Below are positions 18,248 to 27,167 of a stretch of 64,000 bases of DNA, piece after piece. Position numbers and translations under genes: made by a program. The notes beneath the pieces were generated by a model, which was given only the letters and a program-made list of their open reading frames with translations, ran no database searches and was not told where the DNA came from. Each line of letters begins with the position of its first letter. Position 1 is the first letter of the stretch. The stretch is taken from the NCBI RefSeq assembly GCF_000969985.1, contig NZ_CP009526.1, positions 1,302,001-1,366,000 of the forward strand. The letters are read 5' to 3'. The DNA comes from Methanosarcina barkeri str. Wiesmoor (GTDB lineage: Archaea; Halobacteriota; Methanosarcinia; Methanosarcinales; Methanosarcinaceae).

Positions 18248-18610
18248 ATGTTCCCAGGAATGGGAGGTATGGGAGGCCGGGGAATGAACCCGGCTAAAAT
18301 GAAACAGATGATGAAACAGATGGGGATTGATGTTAAAGAACTCAAGGATGTTCAGGAAGTAGTTATAAAAACTGCAGACTCTAATATCATTATAGAGAAT
18401 GCAAATGTTACTATCATGAAAGTCCAGGGTTCGGAGACATACCAGATCGTAGGTGACGCAAAAGAAGTCCCAAAAGAACTGGAAATTCCCGCTGAAGATA
18501 TAAAACTCGTAATGGAGCAGACCGGCGTTTCTGAAGATGAAGCCCGGAAAGCCCTGAATGATTCAAATGGAGATCTGGCAGAAGCCATTGTGGCACTTTC
18601 TTCTGCCTGA
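18248..18610 (+). CDS. nascent polypeptide-associated complex protein (archaeal NAC)
   Basis: Binds nascent chains at the ribosome exit. The 120 residues show an N-terminal Met/Gly-rich segment with a basic ribosome-contact part (MNPAKMKQMMKQMG), the NAC beta-barrel (EVVIKTADSNIIIENANVTIMKVQG), and a C-terminal UBA helix bundle (QTGVSEDEARKALNDSNGDL). This is the homodimeric archaeal type. GGAGAAACAAGCCT precedes the ATG. Confidence 0.97.
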   Translation: MFPGMGGMGGRGMNPAKMKQMMKQMGIDVKELKDVQEVVIKTADSNIIIENANVTIMKVQGSETYQIVGDAKEVPKELEIPAEDIKLVMEQTGVSEDEARKALNDSNGDLAEAIVALSSA

Positions 18611-18886
18611 CTTATTTTTTTCGTGGATTTTTATAATTAGTATCAACTTTTTCTGAGTTTTTATAATCGTTGCTAAATTTTTGTAAATTTTTATGCTTAA
18701 ATTTATAGTTATATCTATATTTATTGCTCACTAGGATTCCGTCTCTTCCGCTCCCATTAGTGGATACAGCAAGAGTTGGGCATCGGTATGATGGACCAAA
18801 ATTTATCCTGAATCAAAAAAGGTTAGCCATTCAGATTTCCGTTGGTGTAAGTTTATTTTTCGTTACTGCAAAAATTTGGAGGTTTG

Positions 18887-19291
18887 CTCGAGAGTGTCTA
18901 CCCTCGAGCGATACTTGGTAAGGTATTACATGGTTTTTTACATAATTTTTAAAGGTTTATCCATTACATGTTTTTGGAGGTTTGCTCGAGAGTATTTGCC
19001 CTCGAGCTATATTTGATAGATATTTGAAAACTGGGTTGTGTTTTTTAATCTTATTTTTAAGGTTGCCAATCTTTATTCTTCGTCAATTGCGCTGACGTAC
19101 CTGGGAAACAGGAGCATGTAATTCTCCTGATAAGATTTCCCATCTTCATTAATATCAAGAGTCCATATTATTTCAGGTGTTCTAGCTATTGGTTTTGTTT
19201 GAATAGTTTAATTCCTCCGAACTCAATTTCATTTTAGAATTTGCCCGTTTTCTATCCTGGTGTACGTCTCCCGGGAGTGTTCCATCCCGGG
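18887..19291. repeat. three paired self-palindrome sites (N6-10 bp-N6)
   Basis: CTCGAG lies at 18887-18892 and 18903-18908, again at 18985-18990 and 19001-19006, and CCCGGG at 19270-19275 and 19286-19291. Each pair is separated by exactly 10 bp, with spacers AGTGTCTACC, AGTATTTGCC and AGTGTTCCAT. The first two sites are inside a longer direct repeat beginning TTTGGAGGTTTG. As RNA or single strand each would fold into a perfect 6-7-bp stem with a 10-nt loop; around the third site the pairing extends (GGTGT/ACGCC). Confidence 0.85.
19073..19207 (-). pseudogene. short decayed coding remnant
   Basis: Minus-strand frame of about 44 codons ending at TAA (19073) with protein-like composition (PEIIWTLDINEDGK, YMLLFPRYVSAIDEE) but no start codon and a stop immediately upstream. 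Looks like the C-terminal end of a lost gene; family not recognised. Confidence 0.3.
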
Positions 19292-20234
19292 ACGAACGCC
19301 AGCTTATTGCATGTCTGTTTGCTCTTACATAGAGGATTGAATTTTTCCCATCCCTAACTTAACTCGAAAACTAAGTAAGGTTATGGATTTGGGTAATGGA
19401 TCTTAGCTTCATAGGTAATGCAAATATAAAAATCGGAGAATATACATTTAGATAGAATTCATTAGATAACTGTCCAGAGACCTACTGAGTTTTGCCGATT
19501 TCGGCAGAAATGAAATAGATATGAAGGTTCCTGTCTCAGGAAGGAGAAACCGATTTTTGTGAAAACTTAAGTATGGGCATAACTTGAGTTGTGTTCTCAG
19601 TTTGTCCTTTTATTTTTCATCTTTTCAGACATCTGTTTTTCATATTTACTTATATATCAGGGTAAATTCATCCTTTTTTATTTTCATTTTTTGGATTCTT
19701 TTTCTAAATGCCTCATAGTTTCATATTATACTGTAAGGATTTGTAATAATAAAGTTTTAAAACTTAGTAAAAAATTCTAATTTAACCCTGGTACTAAAAA
19801 CCGGAGTATTTTATGAATTTATCAGTCCGTAAGAAAAACCCATCTCATAGTCAGTTATCAATCCGGAAAACTGTCTCATCCCTGACTTTTAGTAATAAAT
19901 TTCCAATATTTTGTTTCTTACAGAAAAATAAGATATGAACTGATCTGGACGAAAAGTTCCTTTCTATGGCATTTCTCCAGAAAAACGTATGAACTCCTGC
20001 ATAAATAATTATTTTCTAAAGATAACTACCTATTTATAAAAGGGCCCTCAAGTTTGCTTGATGAGTTTATCCTGTAAATCAAAATTTAATCTTTGAACTT
20101 AGTCTCTCAGTAGCCTATGTTCTCAGTAGCCGATTGAGCTTCTGATCATAAAGACCATTCATGAAATCTATATGGTAAGGAATGAAATGAGGTTTGAGGC
20201 AGGCTCAAAATTGAATACTAATCAAGGTGTCAGT

Positions 20235-21389
20235 ATGTCCGAAAAGAATTTCAATTCTCATCCTCTGGAAAAGGAAGACGGTTCCGAGCAGCTGTATGAG
20301 AATATTCAAAAAAACAGACTTCTCAATTTCCTCCGTTGTCTTCATGCTCATTCTCATGGTAACTCCTGTATTCATTTCCAGGCACACTCCCATGAACGCT
20401 CCCACGAGCACAGCCACACTCATGGAACCATTGACCCTTCAATACTTACTATTAACAAAGGGCTCTGGGCAGTAAAATGGTCGTTTATAGGGCTGATGAT
20501 CACAGCCGTTCTGCAGATTTTCATTGTTTTTATTTCCGGCAGTGTTGCCCTTCTTGCCGATACCATCCACAACTTTGGGGATGCATCAACTGCAATTCCT
20601 CTTGCAATAGCTTTTTCCCTGGCCAGAAGAAAACCAAGTAAACGCTTTTCTTATGGATACGGCAGGGTAGAGGACCTTGCAGGTATAATAGTTGTTTTCC
20701 TGATCTTTTTCAGTGCTGCTGTTGCGGGTTATGAGTCTGTGAACCGCTTCTTAAACCCTCAGCCTGTAGAACATTTGCAGGCTGTAGCTGTTGCCGCAAT
20801 TATAGGTTGTATAGGAAACGAAATTGTAGCCCAGTTCAGGATGAAAGTTGGAAAAGAAATAGGGAGTGCTGCTCTTATTGCAGATGGATACCATGCCAGA
20901 GTGGACGGTTTCACCAGCCTTGCAGTTCTTATCGGAGCTATCGGCATCTGGCTTGGATATCCTATCATTGACCCTCTCATTGGAATGTTAATCACAATCA
21001 GTATCCTCAAAATAGTCCTTGATTCAAGCAAGCTCGTGTTTACCCGCCTTCTTGACGGCGTTGAGCCTGAAATCATCGATAAAGTAAAAAATATTACTGA
21101 AAGCGTAGACGGGGTATGTGAAGTCACGGACCTTAGAGTCCGTTGGATAGGACACCGGCTCCATGCAGAGATCAATGCTTCCGTTGCTTCTTCTCTTTCG
21201 GTTGAGGAAGGGCATGAAATCGCCAATGCAATAAGAGAGAAACTTCTTGAAAACTTCTCTTACCTTTCCGGTACTACTATCCATGTGGATCCTCTCACAG
21301 CTTCAGGGGAATCCTATCACTATGGATCTGAGAGCCCGGAAGTTCTACATGATAAACAAAAGCAAATTTCGAATGCCTGTTCCCGATGA
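20235..21389 (+). CDS. cation diffusion facilitator (CDF) metal transporter
   Basis: A 384-residue CDF exporter. The cytoplasmic N-terminus is His-rich (HAHSHG, HSHERSHEHSHTHG, about residues 37-64), likely a metal buffer. Six membrane helices follow with the paired transport-site motifs H112xxxD116 (DTIHNFGD) and H220xxxD224 (DGYHARVDG); the C-terminal ferredoxin-like domain starts near 300. The HxxxD pattern suits Zn, Cd or Co export. ATG at 20235 follows AAGGTG; the open frame goes back to 20172. No partner gene adjoins it. Confidence 0.93.
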   Translation: MSEKNFNSHPLEKEDGSEQLYENIQKNRLLNFLRCLHAHSHGNSCIHFQAHSHERSHEHSHTHGTIDPSILTINKGLWAVKWSFIGLMITAVLQIFIVFISGSVALLADTIHNFGDASTAIPLAIAFSLARRKPSKRFSYGYGRVEDLAGIIVVFLIFFSAAVAGYESVNRFLNPQPVEHLQAVAVAAIIGCIGNEIVAQFRMKVGKEIGSAALIADGYHARVDGFTSLAVLIGAIGIWLGYPIIDPLIGMLITISILKIVLDSSKLVFTRLLDGVEPEIIDKVKNITESVDGVCEVTDLRVRWIGHRLHAEINASVASSLSVEEGHEIANAIREKLLENFSYLSGTTIHVDPLTASGESYHYGSESPEVLHDKQKQISNACSR

Positions 21390-22066
21390 GATTCCATGAT
21401 ATTTTAGGTTTGCTTGGAACTTTATTGAAAAAAGCCTTATTTTTCTAAGAGATTATCTTAATTTAATCATAAGGTTTCGGTGAACTTGCCGGAACCTTCA
21501 GGCTATTTTCAAGTAAACCTAAAGGTTTCTGTCATTTTCAGGTTTTGTGATAATAACTATTTGTTTTTTATGTAACTGTCTCTCTTTTTAAAACTAAACT
21601 CTTAATAAAACATCATCTACTAAGCATGACAATGACTATTTTTTGTAATGAGAGTCTAATATTATAAAATAAAAGCATTATCTTATAAAATAGAATTCTT
21701 AACTAAAAATTAAAAGAAACATGTCAGAACTTGACGGCTTTCATCCCCCACCTGCCAACTTCCGGTTCTCAACGGAAGCTGGCGAGGAAGGGGACTTCAC
21801 GCATTAGAATTAAAAGTTCCATTCAATAAAATTCACGATTTTTGTATCTTTAAGTATACAGAACTGCCATTTATCTTTTCTATACAGCAGTATTCTGTTA
21901 ATTTTATATACTTGAAATAAATTCCTTACATCCGTTTTATTATGCCAATTAATAGGGGCACTCGATTATTCTAATTATAGTGTTACTTTTTATTATCTAA
22001 TATTATTATATTATTATATTATTATTTGAAATTTATTTGCAGTAAGTGATTAGGAGGAATTGCGAA
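21390..22066. other. 680-bp spacer
   Basis: No gene seen. It includes a hairpin-rich block at 21733-21802 resembling an insertion sequence end and a TTATTATATT repeat just before the GT2 gene. Confidence 0.5.
21733..21802. mobile_element. solo hairpin resembling an IS200/IS605-type end
   Basis: Contains the stem ACTTCCGGTTCTCAACGGAAGC nested within CCTGCCAACTT...AGCTGGCGAGG and flanked by CATCCCCCACC and GGAAGGGGACTTC, a nested, GC-rich hairpin in an otherwise AT-rich spacer. On the minus strand it reads GGGGATGAAAGCCGTCAAG at its end, like right-end structures of archaeal TnpB-type elements as I recall them. No transposase lies near, so it would be a relic. Confidence 0.35.
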
Positions 22067-23164
22067 ATGACAAACGTTCTGCCTCCACAGAACAATGTCA
22101 TCGCGTTTGTGCCAGCTCATAATGAGGCGGATATAATCCACTCAACCATAGAATCCATTCTTACTCAAACAGTCAAAGTCGATGTTATTGTAATAAGTGA
22201 TAACAGTACAGATGATACGGTTAGTATAGTAAGAAGTATAGCTGCCATTGATGACCGCGTAAGTTTGATAGAAACTGTTGGGAATAAATTTAAAAAATCT
22301 GGGGCACTGAACACTGCCTATAAAAATGTCGATCTGAATTCATATGATTATGTACTATCAGTCGATGGTGATACAATCGTAGCTCCAGATCTTGTTGAAC
22401 AAGCATTAATAGAATTTCAGCTAGATCCACTACTCGGGGCAGTGTGCTCTCGTGCAGGTGTAGTCAAACAGACAACTAACGGGTTTTTTGAAAAATTAGT
22501 CTATCACTGGCAGTATGTCGAATACGCAGAATTCGACAGAAGCCGAGTTAGTCAGGATCGGGGGATTAAAGTCGCGCACGGGATGTGCACAGTGTATAAG
22601 GTAGAAGCAATAAAAGCAGTTATGGCAAGACGCATAGCTACTGGAAAACTTGACTGCACTTTATATGATATGCATAACATCACCGAAGATTACGAGTTAA
22701 CGGTAACTCTAAAAGAGCTTGGTTACCACACAGCTGCAGGTTTTGGGATGCATGCCTGGACAGACGTTCCATTAAAACTAAGCGAGTTATGGAAGCAACG
22801 AGTCCGCTGGCTTCGTGGTGGGCTTGATACATTGTGGGAGCATGGATGGAATAAAAGCACCAGAAAAGACATCCTGAACGCCGGACTCTTCTGGATTATG
22901 TTATCTTTCCAGATTCTTTTGCTAAATTATGCTTTGTATGACATAGTTAAGGGTGCTTATCATCCCAACTGGATGTTCATAATGGTAATGAGTTTAATGT
23001 ATGTGGACAGTGTTTACACACTGCGATATGTGCAGGACCTCAGTAAGTGGGACTATCTTGTGAGAATAACGTTTATTCCTCAGATATTTTATGCGTGGTT
23101 TACTATTGCTCAGCTAGTCTATGCATACTACCTCTTTCTCTTTAAACCTAATCAGGATTGGTAA
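22067..23164 (+). CDS. processive family 2 glycosyltransferase
   Basis: A 365-residue polysaccharide synthase of the cellulose/chitin/hyaluronan synthase type. All hallmarks are visible: FVPAHNEAD, ISDNSTDD, the DxD at residues 100-102 (SVDGDTIV), the TED acidic base (NITEDYELT) and QRVRW (QxxRW). Three or four membrane helices end the protein. It would extend a beta-linked polymer from a nucleotide sugar at the membrane. GGAGG sits 12 bases before ATG 22067. The stop TAA is one base before the ATG of the next gene (TAATATG), so the two are coupled. Confidence 0.93.
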   Translation: MTNVLPPQNNVIAFVPAHNEADIIHSTIESILTQTVKVDVIVISDNSTDDTVSIVRSIAAIDDRVSLIETVGNKFKKSGALNTAYKNVDLNSYDYVLSVDGDTIVAPDLVEQALIEFQLDPLLGAVCSRAGVVKQTTNGFFEKLVYHWQYVEYAEFDRSRVSQDRGIKVAHGMCTVYKVEAIKAVMARRIATGKLDCTLYDMHNITEDYELTVTLKELGYHTAAGFGMHAWTDVPLKLSELWKQRVRWLRGGLDTLWEHGWNKSTRKDILNAGLFWIMLSFQILLLNYALYDIVKGAYHPNWMFIMVMSLMYVDSVYTLRYVQDLSKWDYLVRITFIPQIFYAWFTIAQLVYAYYLFLFKPNQDW

Positions 23165-23165
23165 T

Positions 23166-24083
23166 ATGTCATTGACGCAGTACTTGCATATGATTTTCAC
23201 GTATAATGTACCGAATCAACTCAACTTCTGGCATATTTTGTTAACACGATACCTGCATATGATTTTTACGTATCGCACGTATTATCAATTCAGTGATTGG
23301 AATAAATTACTGCCGAGATACCTACAGACGTTTGTGTCAATATTAGTTTTGGCTGACGTTACTATAAAATTGTCAAAAGACATATACAAAACAAGAGCCC
23401 TACAGAAGAATCGAAAAGGACTATTAGAATTAAACTGGACAATTCCCAGGTGGGTGAGTGAAAAGTCACATCTTGGATTTGACAAATGCTGCACGCTTCT
23501 CGATGGGTTCTACATAAATCAAAACATTATCAAGCAAAAACAGGTAGAGAATGTACTGAGTAAAAGTAAACAGTGCATAATGCGAGTATTGTGGAGTGTT
23601 CTCTTGTCTACAAAGAAGACAGAGAACTTAGAGGTTAATAATATTATCGAAACTCAGATAATCCAGTCTCCTATGAATGATTTCTATAAACGTTCTTCCG
23701 TTCCAATAGCCATGGTTGATCTCAAAGGCAATGTTTTAGCAGGTGTCGGGTGGCAGGATACCTTGATTAGATTCTATAGTGTATATCCCAAAGACTGCAA
23801 ACGCTGCATGGAAAATGATGAAAAGTTATTCATGAATGTTTCTCCTGGGGAGTTTAAGATTTACAGGAGTCAGACCAACATATGGTGCATAGTAACTCCT
23901 TTTATGATAGGTGATGTTCATGTCGCCAATATCTTTACAGGGCAGTTTTTTTTTGAATGTGAGGCTATAGACTATGAATTTTTTCGTTCTTGGGCTAGAA
24001 AATACGGCTTCGACGAGGAAAAATCTATAGAAATGCTTGAAAAAGTTCCGCGATTGAGCAAGAAGGATGTGGATAAATGTTAA
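23166..24083 (+). CDS. protein with N-terminal repeats and C-terminal PocR-type sensor domain
   Basis: About 305 residues from ATG 23166. Residues 1-55 contain three copies of a roughly 23-residue unit (LTQYLHMIFTYNV..., LTRYLHMIFTYRT..., LPRYLQTF), encoded by imperfect DNA repeats. Residues of about 170-305 match PocR ligand-binding domains (IAMVDLKGNVLAGVGWQD, DCKRCMENDEK, WCIVTPFMIGDVHVANIFTGQF), usually found at the N-terminus of Methanosarcina sensor kinases. Here it stops right after the end of the domain (LSKKDVDKC), with no kinase. Either a stand-alone sensor coupled to the synthase or a truncated kinase fused to foreign sequence. Confidence 0.6.
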   Translation: MSLTQYLHMIFTYNVPNQLNFWHILLTRYLHMIFTYRTYYQFSDWNKLLPRYLQTFVSILVLADVTIKLSKDIYKTRALQKNRKGLLELNWTIPRWVSEKSHLGFDKCCTLLDGFYINQNIIKQKQVENVLSKSKQCIMRVLWSVLLSTKKTENLEVNNIIETQIIQSPMNDFYKRSSVPIAMVDLKGNVLAGVGWQDTLIRFYSVYPKDCKRCMENDEKLFMNVSPGEFKIYRSQTNIWCIVTPFMIGDVHVANIFTGQFFFECEAIDYEFFRSWARKYGFDEEKSIEMLEKVPRLSKKDVDKC

Positions 24084-24420
24084 ATTCCTATTGGCGTTTA
24101 CTAAACTGATCACTAATAACTACTTGTCATGCCCCATTAGCTGGTTTGTATCTCATCTTAAAACCAATTTGTTCAAATACAATCGTGTCTAAGCTGGCAG
24201 GAATACGGAAAATCGGTTTGTAAGAATTTTTAATTTTATTTCATTCGAATACCCCGCTAGCTTGCTGCGGGGTGCGCCAGCGCAACTTTTTAGCCACAAC
24301 AAACTTAAAATTTTTTTTGTTTAGGCTCTATACTAACAACTCCAATTGAAGAATTTTTGGCAGCCATTTCTTAAATATTTATGAGAAAGTAGTTTAGTGG
24401 CTTAAAAGCCACTTTGTAAT
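24084..24420. other. 340-bp spacer with solo hairpin element
   Basis: No gene. Holds the GC hairpin listed at 24250-24290. Confidence 0.5.
24250..24290. mobile_element. dispersed hairpin, copy 1
   Basis: ACCCCGCTAGCTTGCTGCGGGGT followed by GCGCCAGCGCAACTTT. A near copy is at 38842. On the minus strand it reads as a hairpin followed by TATTCGAATGAAAT. The recurrence in two unrelated spacers suggests solo ends of an IS200/IS605-like element. Confidence 0.5.
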
Positions 24421-27147
24421 TCAATCGTTAGTAACTGTGAAGTTACTAATTATAAGTTCAATGTTTTTTCCATTAGATGGAGGAGCCATTAGCCATAAAT
24501 TCATTATGACACTTTCAGGCTCTTGTGGGATGGCAGAAATGTTTGTATTGTTATAGTCTGCTATTATTGTTCCATCTGCCTGCATGGATGTAAGTCTTAT
24601 ATAATTGGGTTTCCACTCAATTCTATAAGTCGTGTTTGTGCCTTTGATACTCGATGGAACTAGATATGCCTTACTATTTCCTTTTATTTTAGAAGGTTCT
24701 ATGGAATACCATAGTTGATTTCCATTATGGTCACCCCATCTTGAAATTCCTACAGTTGATGCATTATTATCATCTAAATAAGTACAAAGTCCTATTGCAC
24801 TGTTTTTGTCAAATGTGTAAACAGGTGAAGCTACAGTCCACGTAAAAGTACCATAATGATATGTATTTTGGCTGCTTAACATTGTGCATTCCCATATACT
24901 GTTGTTTTTTACAATTGTTAAGTGCATCCTATCCTGGTTATCTATCCATGCACCTGAAATATTCCAGTAATTATTACCAGGATTTGCTTTGCCACCTGTC
25001 AAATACCAGTTTTGTCTTTTCCAATTAATTACTCCTTTTGAAGGGTATGTGGCCGTTCCTGACTGAACACGTTCGCTATCCTGAGAATCACTTTGGGATG
25101 ATAAGTTCAGAAGACTAGCAGGAGCCATCACATGAGTATCAGTTACGTTCTCGGAGTCATTTGGCACGCGTTCAATATCCAGAGATTCATTTTGGTGCGG
25201 TAAGTCCAGAAAACTAGCAGGGATCATCACCTGGTAATCAGTCACAGTCCGAGAGTCAGTTGGCACAACTTCAATTTGCATGTATGTTCCCATATTCGTT
25301 ACTTTTACTTTTGGTGTGTGACCTATTTTGTATCCCCAAATTTCGTTGATTTTCCTTATGACTCCTTTGTTATTTACGTAGTCGCCCTGTGAGAGCATCC
25401 ACTGTTTTGAGGTATTGAGACACTTTTCATTTTTGACTGTCATAACAGGAGCATGCAGGGTTGTGAAATTTCCAACTTTCCAGATACCATTTGCCTGAGT
25501 TGCTTGTGTGTAAAAAGCAGTCCAAACGCCATTGATATCTTTAGCAGTTATCCATAGTTTCAGAATGTTTCCGTCATTACTAAATATACCTGCACTGCAA
25601 GATAACTCAATATTCTTATGCGTGGCAGATGAAGAGTCATCAACCCGTAGAATGGGTGATTTTTGAATTGTAAAATTATCTGTGTAGCTGCTTGTGGTTG
25701 CAAGATATAGATTATTATTGCCTGTGAATGTAAAAAGTGCATAGAGCTTTGAGTCTTTAGGATGATTCATCATATTTATATGACAGGTTTCATAATCGCT
25801 TGATTGACCAACTGCTTGCTTATTACTGAAATTTACTCCGTCAGTTGAAGTGTATCTGTATATTACATTCGGATTGGAATCGGTGTCAACAGTCCACATA
25901 TAAAATATTCCGGTTGTGTTATCATACAACACGGTTGGTGATATTCCATGTGTAATAACTTTCATTTCAGGTGAAACAGTATTTCCATCATATGTCCTAA
26001 CTTTCAAATCTTTTATATCTTCATTACCGGTAACGTTTTCAATTACATAGTAGCACATGAATTTTCCAGTTGTAGGGTTATATACAAGATCAGGATCAGA
26101 TCCATAAGCATTTGAGTCATATTTAGATACAACCGACTTTCCTATGGGGTTTGTTACTCCTGGCGGTGCATACCAGAGCAGTCCGTCATCAGAATAATAT
26201 AAACATGCATTTTCATACTTACGGTCTGAATACATATAATGTGTTGTAATAAGCATCCACCAGTTGTGGCCAAATACTCCAGACGAATTATAATAAATAT
26301 CTACATTGTTGAACTGGTTACAACCGTATGGATCTGGTATAGATAATGGGAGTCGATTTTGGTTTACATTGAGCATACTCATATTTGCATTGCCGTAAGT
26401 GTCGTAACTATATGCAACTGTATGTGGAAGATTTTCTCCTGTGTACTCACTTAGCGTGATGCCGGGATTAGGCATAATAGCATCCGAAGTGCTTGAATTT
26501 ACCCAAATTATTGATCTTGATATTCCCTGACTTTGGAATGAGCCATCAGTAGTGGAGAAAACCGTATGCCACCAACCTGTTTCGGAACTACTGTCAATAT
26601 CAACCATATTGTCGAGTCTCAAGATAGAGATCAACGTGTGCAGCCAATAGAGATATATGTGCCACAAATCTAAATCTACTTCATTAGTCACACCTGCAAG
26701 TGGGCCAGAACCAAAAGAAGCATCAGAATATGTACCTACATCACTGGTACCCTTTGAAATTGTTTCATTAACTGCCAGTTCAATTCCATTAGTGAAAGGT
26801 TTGTTCAGCACAACATTTGCAGAGGAGGTCACGCCTGCACCTGACAATATCAGCTGTCCGTTTTGTATGTCTACGGTTGATTTCCTACTCCCTTTTTTAT
26901 AACTAGTCCATTTTGATGTGTCTAAGTTGCTTGAGCTGAAGTTATCATATACCCACATGACTGCATCTCCATTTGGAGAATATCCAGGCGTATTATATAC
27001 ATTGAAATATTGTGTACTGCCGTCCATGCTGATATTAAGCCACAAATTATGTTGAGGATCTATGTAATATGGTAGTGCAGCAGAAGCAGCACCTGCCGAT
27101 GTAAGCAGTAGTAAGGATGCTATTAATGATATGTAAATATTTTTCAT
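24421..27147 (-). CDS. large exported protein with lectin-like and GH43-like propeller domains, 908 aa
   Basis: Signal peptide at residues 1-24 (LIASLLLLTSAGAASA). Residues of about 55-240 look like a concanavalin-type beta sandwich (DNFSSSNLDTSKWTSY). Residues of about 270-600 carry propeller-like strands (CLYYSDDGLLWY, GSDPDLVYNPTTGKFMCYYV, TDSNPNVIYRYTSTDGVNF) as in GH43-type five-blade enzymes. Residues 640-700 hold a duplicated linker (MIPASFLDLPHQNE versus MAPASLLNLSSQSD). The last 170 residues form a second sandwich (YHYGTFTWTV, YRIEWKPNYIRLTS) like GH16. No sorting tail. I prefer ATG at 27147 after AGTGAG; GTG at 27156 is possible. It probably binds or cuts an extracellular glycan; catalytic residues were not assigned. 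Confidence 0.7.
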   Translation of the reverse strand: MKNIYISLIASLLLLTSAGAASAALPYYIDPQHNLWLNISMDGSTQYFNVYNTPGYSPNGDAVMWVYDNFSSSNLDTSKWTSYKKGSRKSTVDIQNGQLILSGAGVTSSANVVLNKPFTNGIELAVNETISKGTSDVGTYSDASFGSGPLAGVTNEVDLDLWHIYLYWLHTLISILRLDNMVDIDSSSETGWWHTVFSTTDGSFQSQGISRSIIWVNSSTSDAIMPNPGITLSEYTGENLPHTVAYSYDTYGNANMSMLNVNQNRLPLSIPDPYGCNQFNNVDIYYNSSGVFGHNWWMLITTHYMYSDRKYENACLYYSDDGLLWYAPPGVTNPIGKSVVSKYDSNAYGSDPDLVYNPTTGKFMCYYVIENVTGNEDIKDLKVRTYDGNTVSPEMKVITHGISPTVLYDNTTGIFYMWTVDTDSNPNVIYRYTSTDGVNFSNKQAVGQSSDYETCHINMMNHPKDSKLYALFTFTGNNNLYLATTSSYTDNFTIQKSPILRVDDSSSATHKNIELSCSAGIFSNDGNILKLWITAKDINGVWTAFYTQATQANGIWKVGNFTTLHAPVMTVKNEKCLNTSKQWMLSQGDYVNNKGVIRKINEIWGYKIGHTPKVKVTNMGTYMQIEVVPTDSRTVTDYQVMIPASFLDLPHQNESLDIERVPNDSENVTDTHVMAPASLLNLSSQSDSQDSERVQSGTATYPSKGVINWKRQNWYLTGGKANPGNNYWNISGAWIDNQDRMHLTIVKNNSIWECTMLSSQNTYHYGTFTWTVASPVYTFDKNSAIGLCTYLDDNNASTVGISRWGDHNGNQLWYSIEPSKIKGNSKAYLVPSSIKGTNTTYRIEWKPNYIRLTSMQADGTIIADYNNTNISAIPQEPESVIMNLWLMAPPSNGKNIELIISNFTVTND

Positions 27148-27167
27148 TTGGCTCACTTACAGAAATT

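Larger units (their letters stand above)
18611..20234. other. 1.6-kb non-coding region
   Basis: No intact gene. It holds the three double-palindrome sites at 18887-19291, a short decayed coding remnant on the minus strand (19073-19207), and AT-rich DNA. An imperfect 18-bp palindrome-like segment GTTTTGCCGATTTCGGCAGAA lies near 19488. The leader of the CDF gene occupies the last part; an in-frame upstream GTG exists but AAGGTG before ATG 20235 decides the start. Confidence 0.5.

Noticed and set aside
19589-19780. 63-aa plus-strand frame
   Set aside because: Composition is that of AT-rich spacer; no ribosome site or recognisable sequence.
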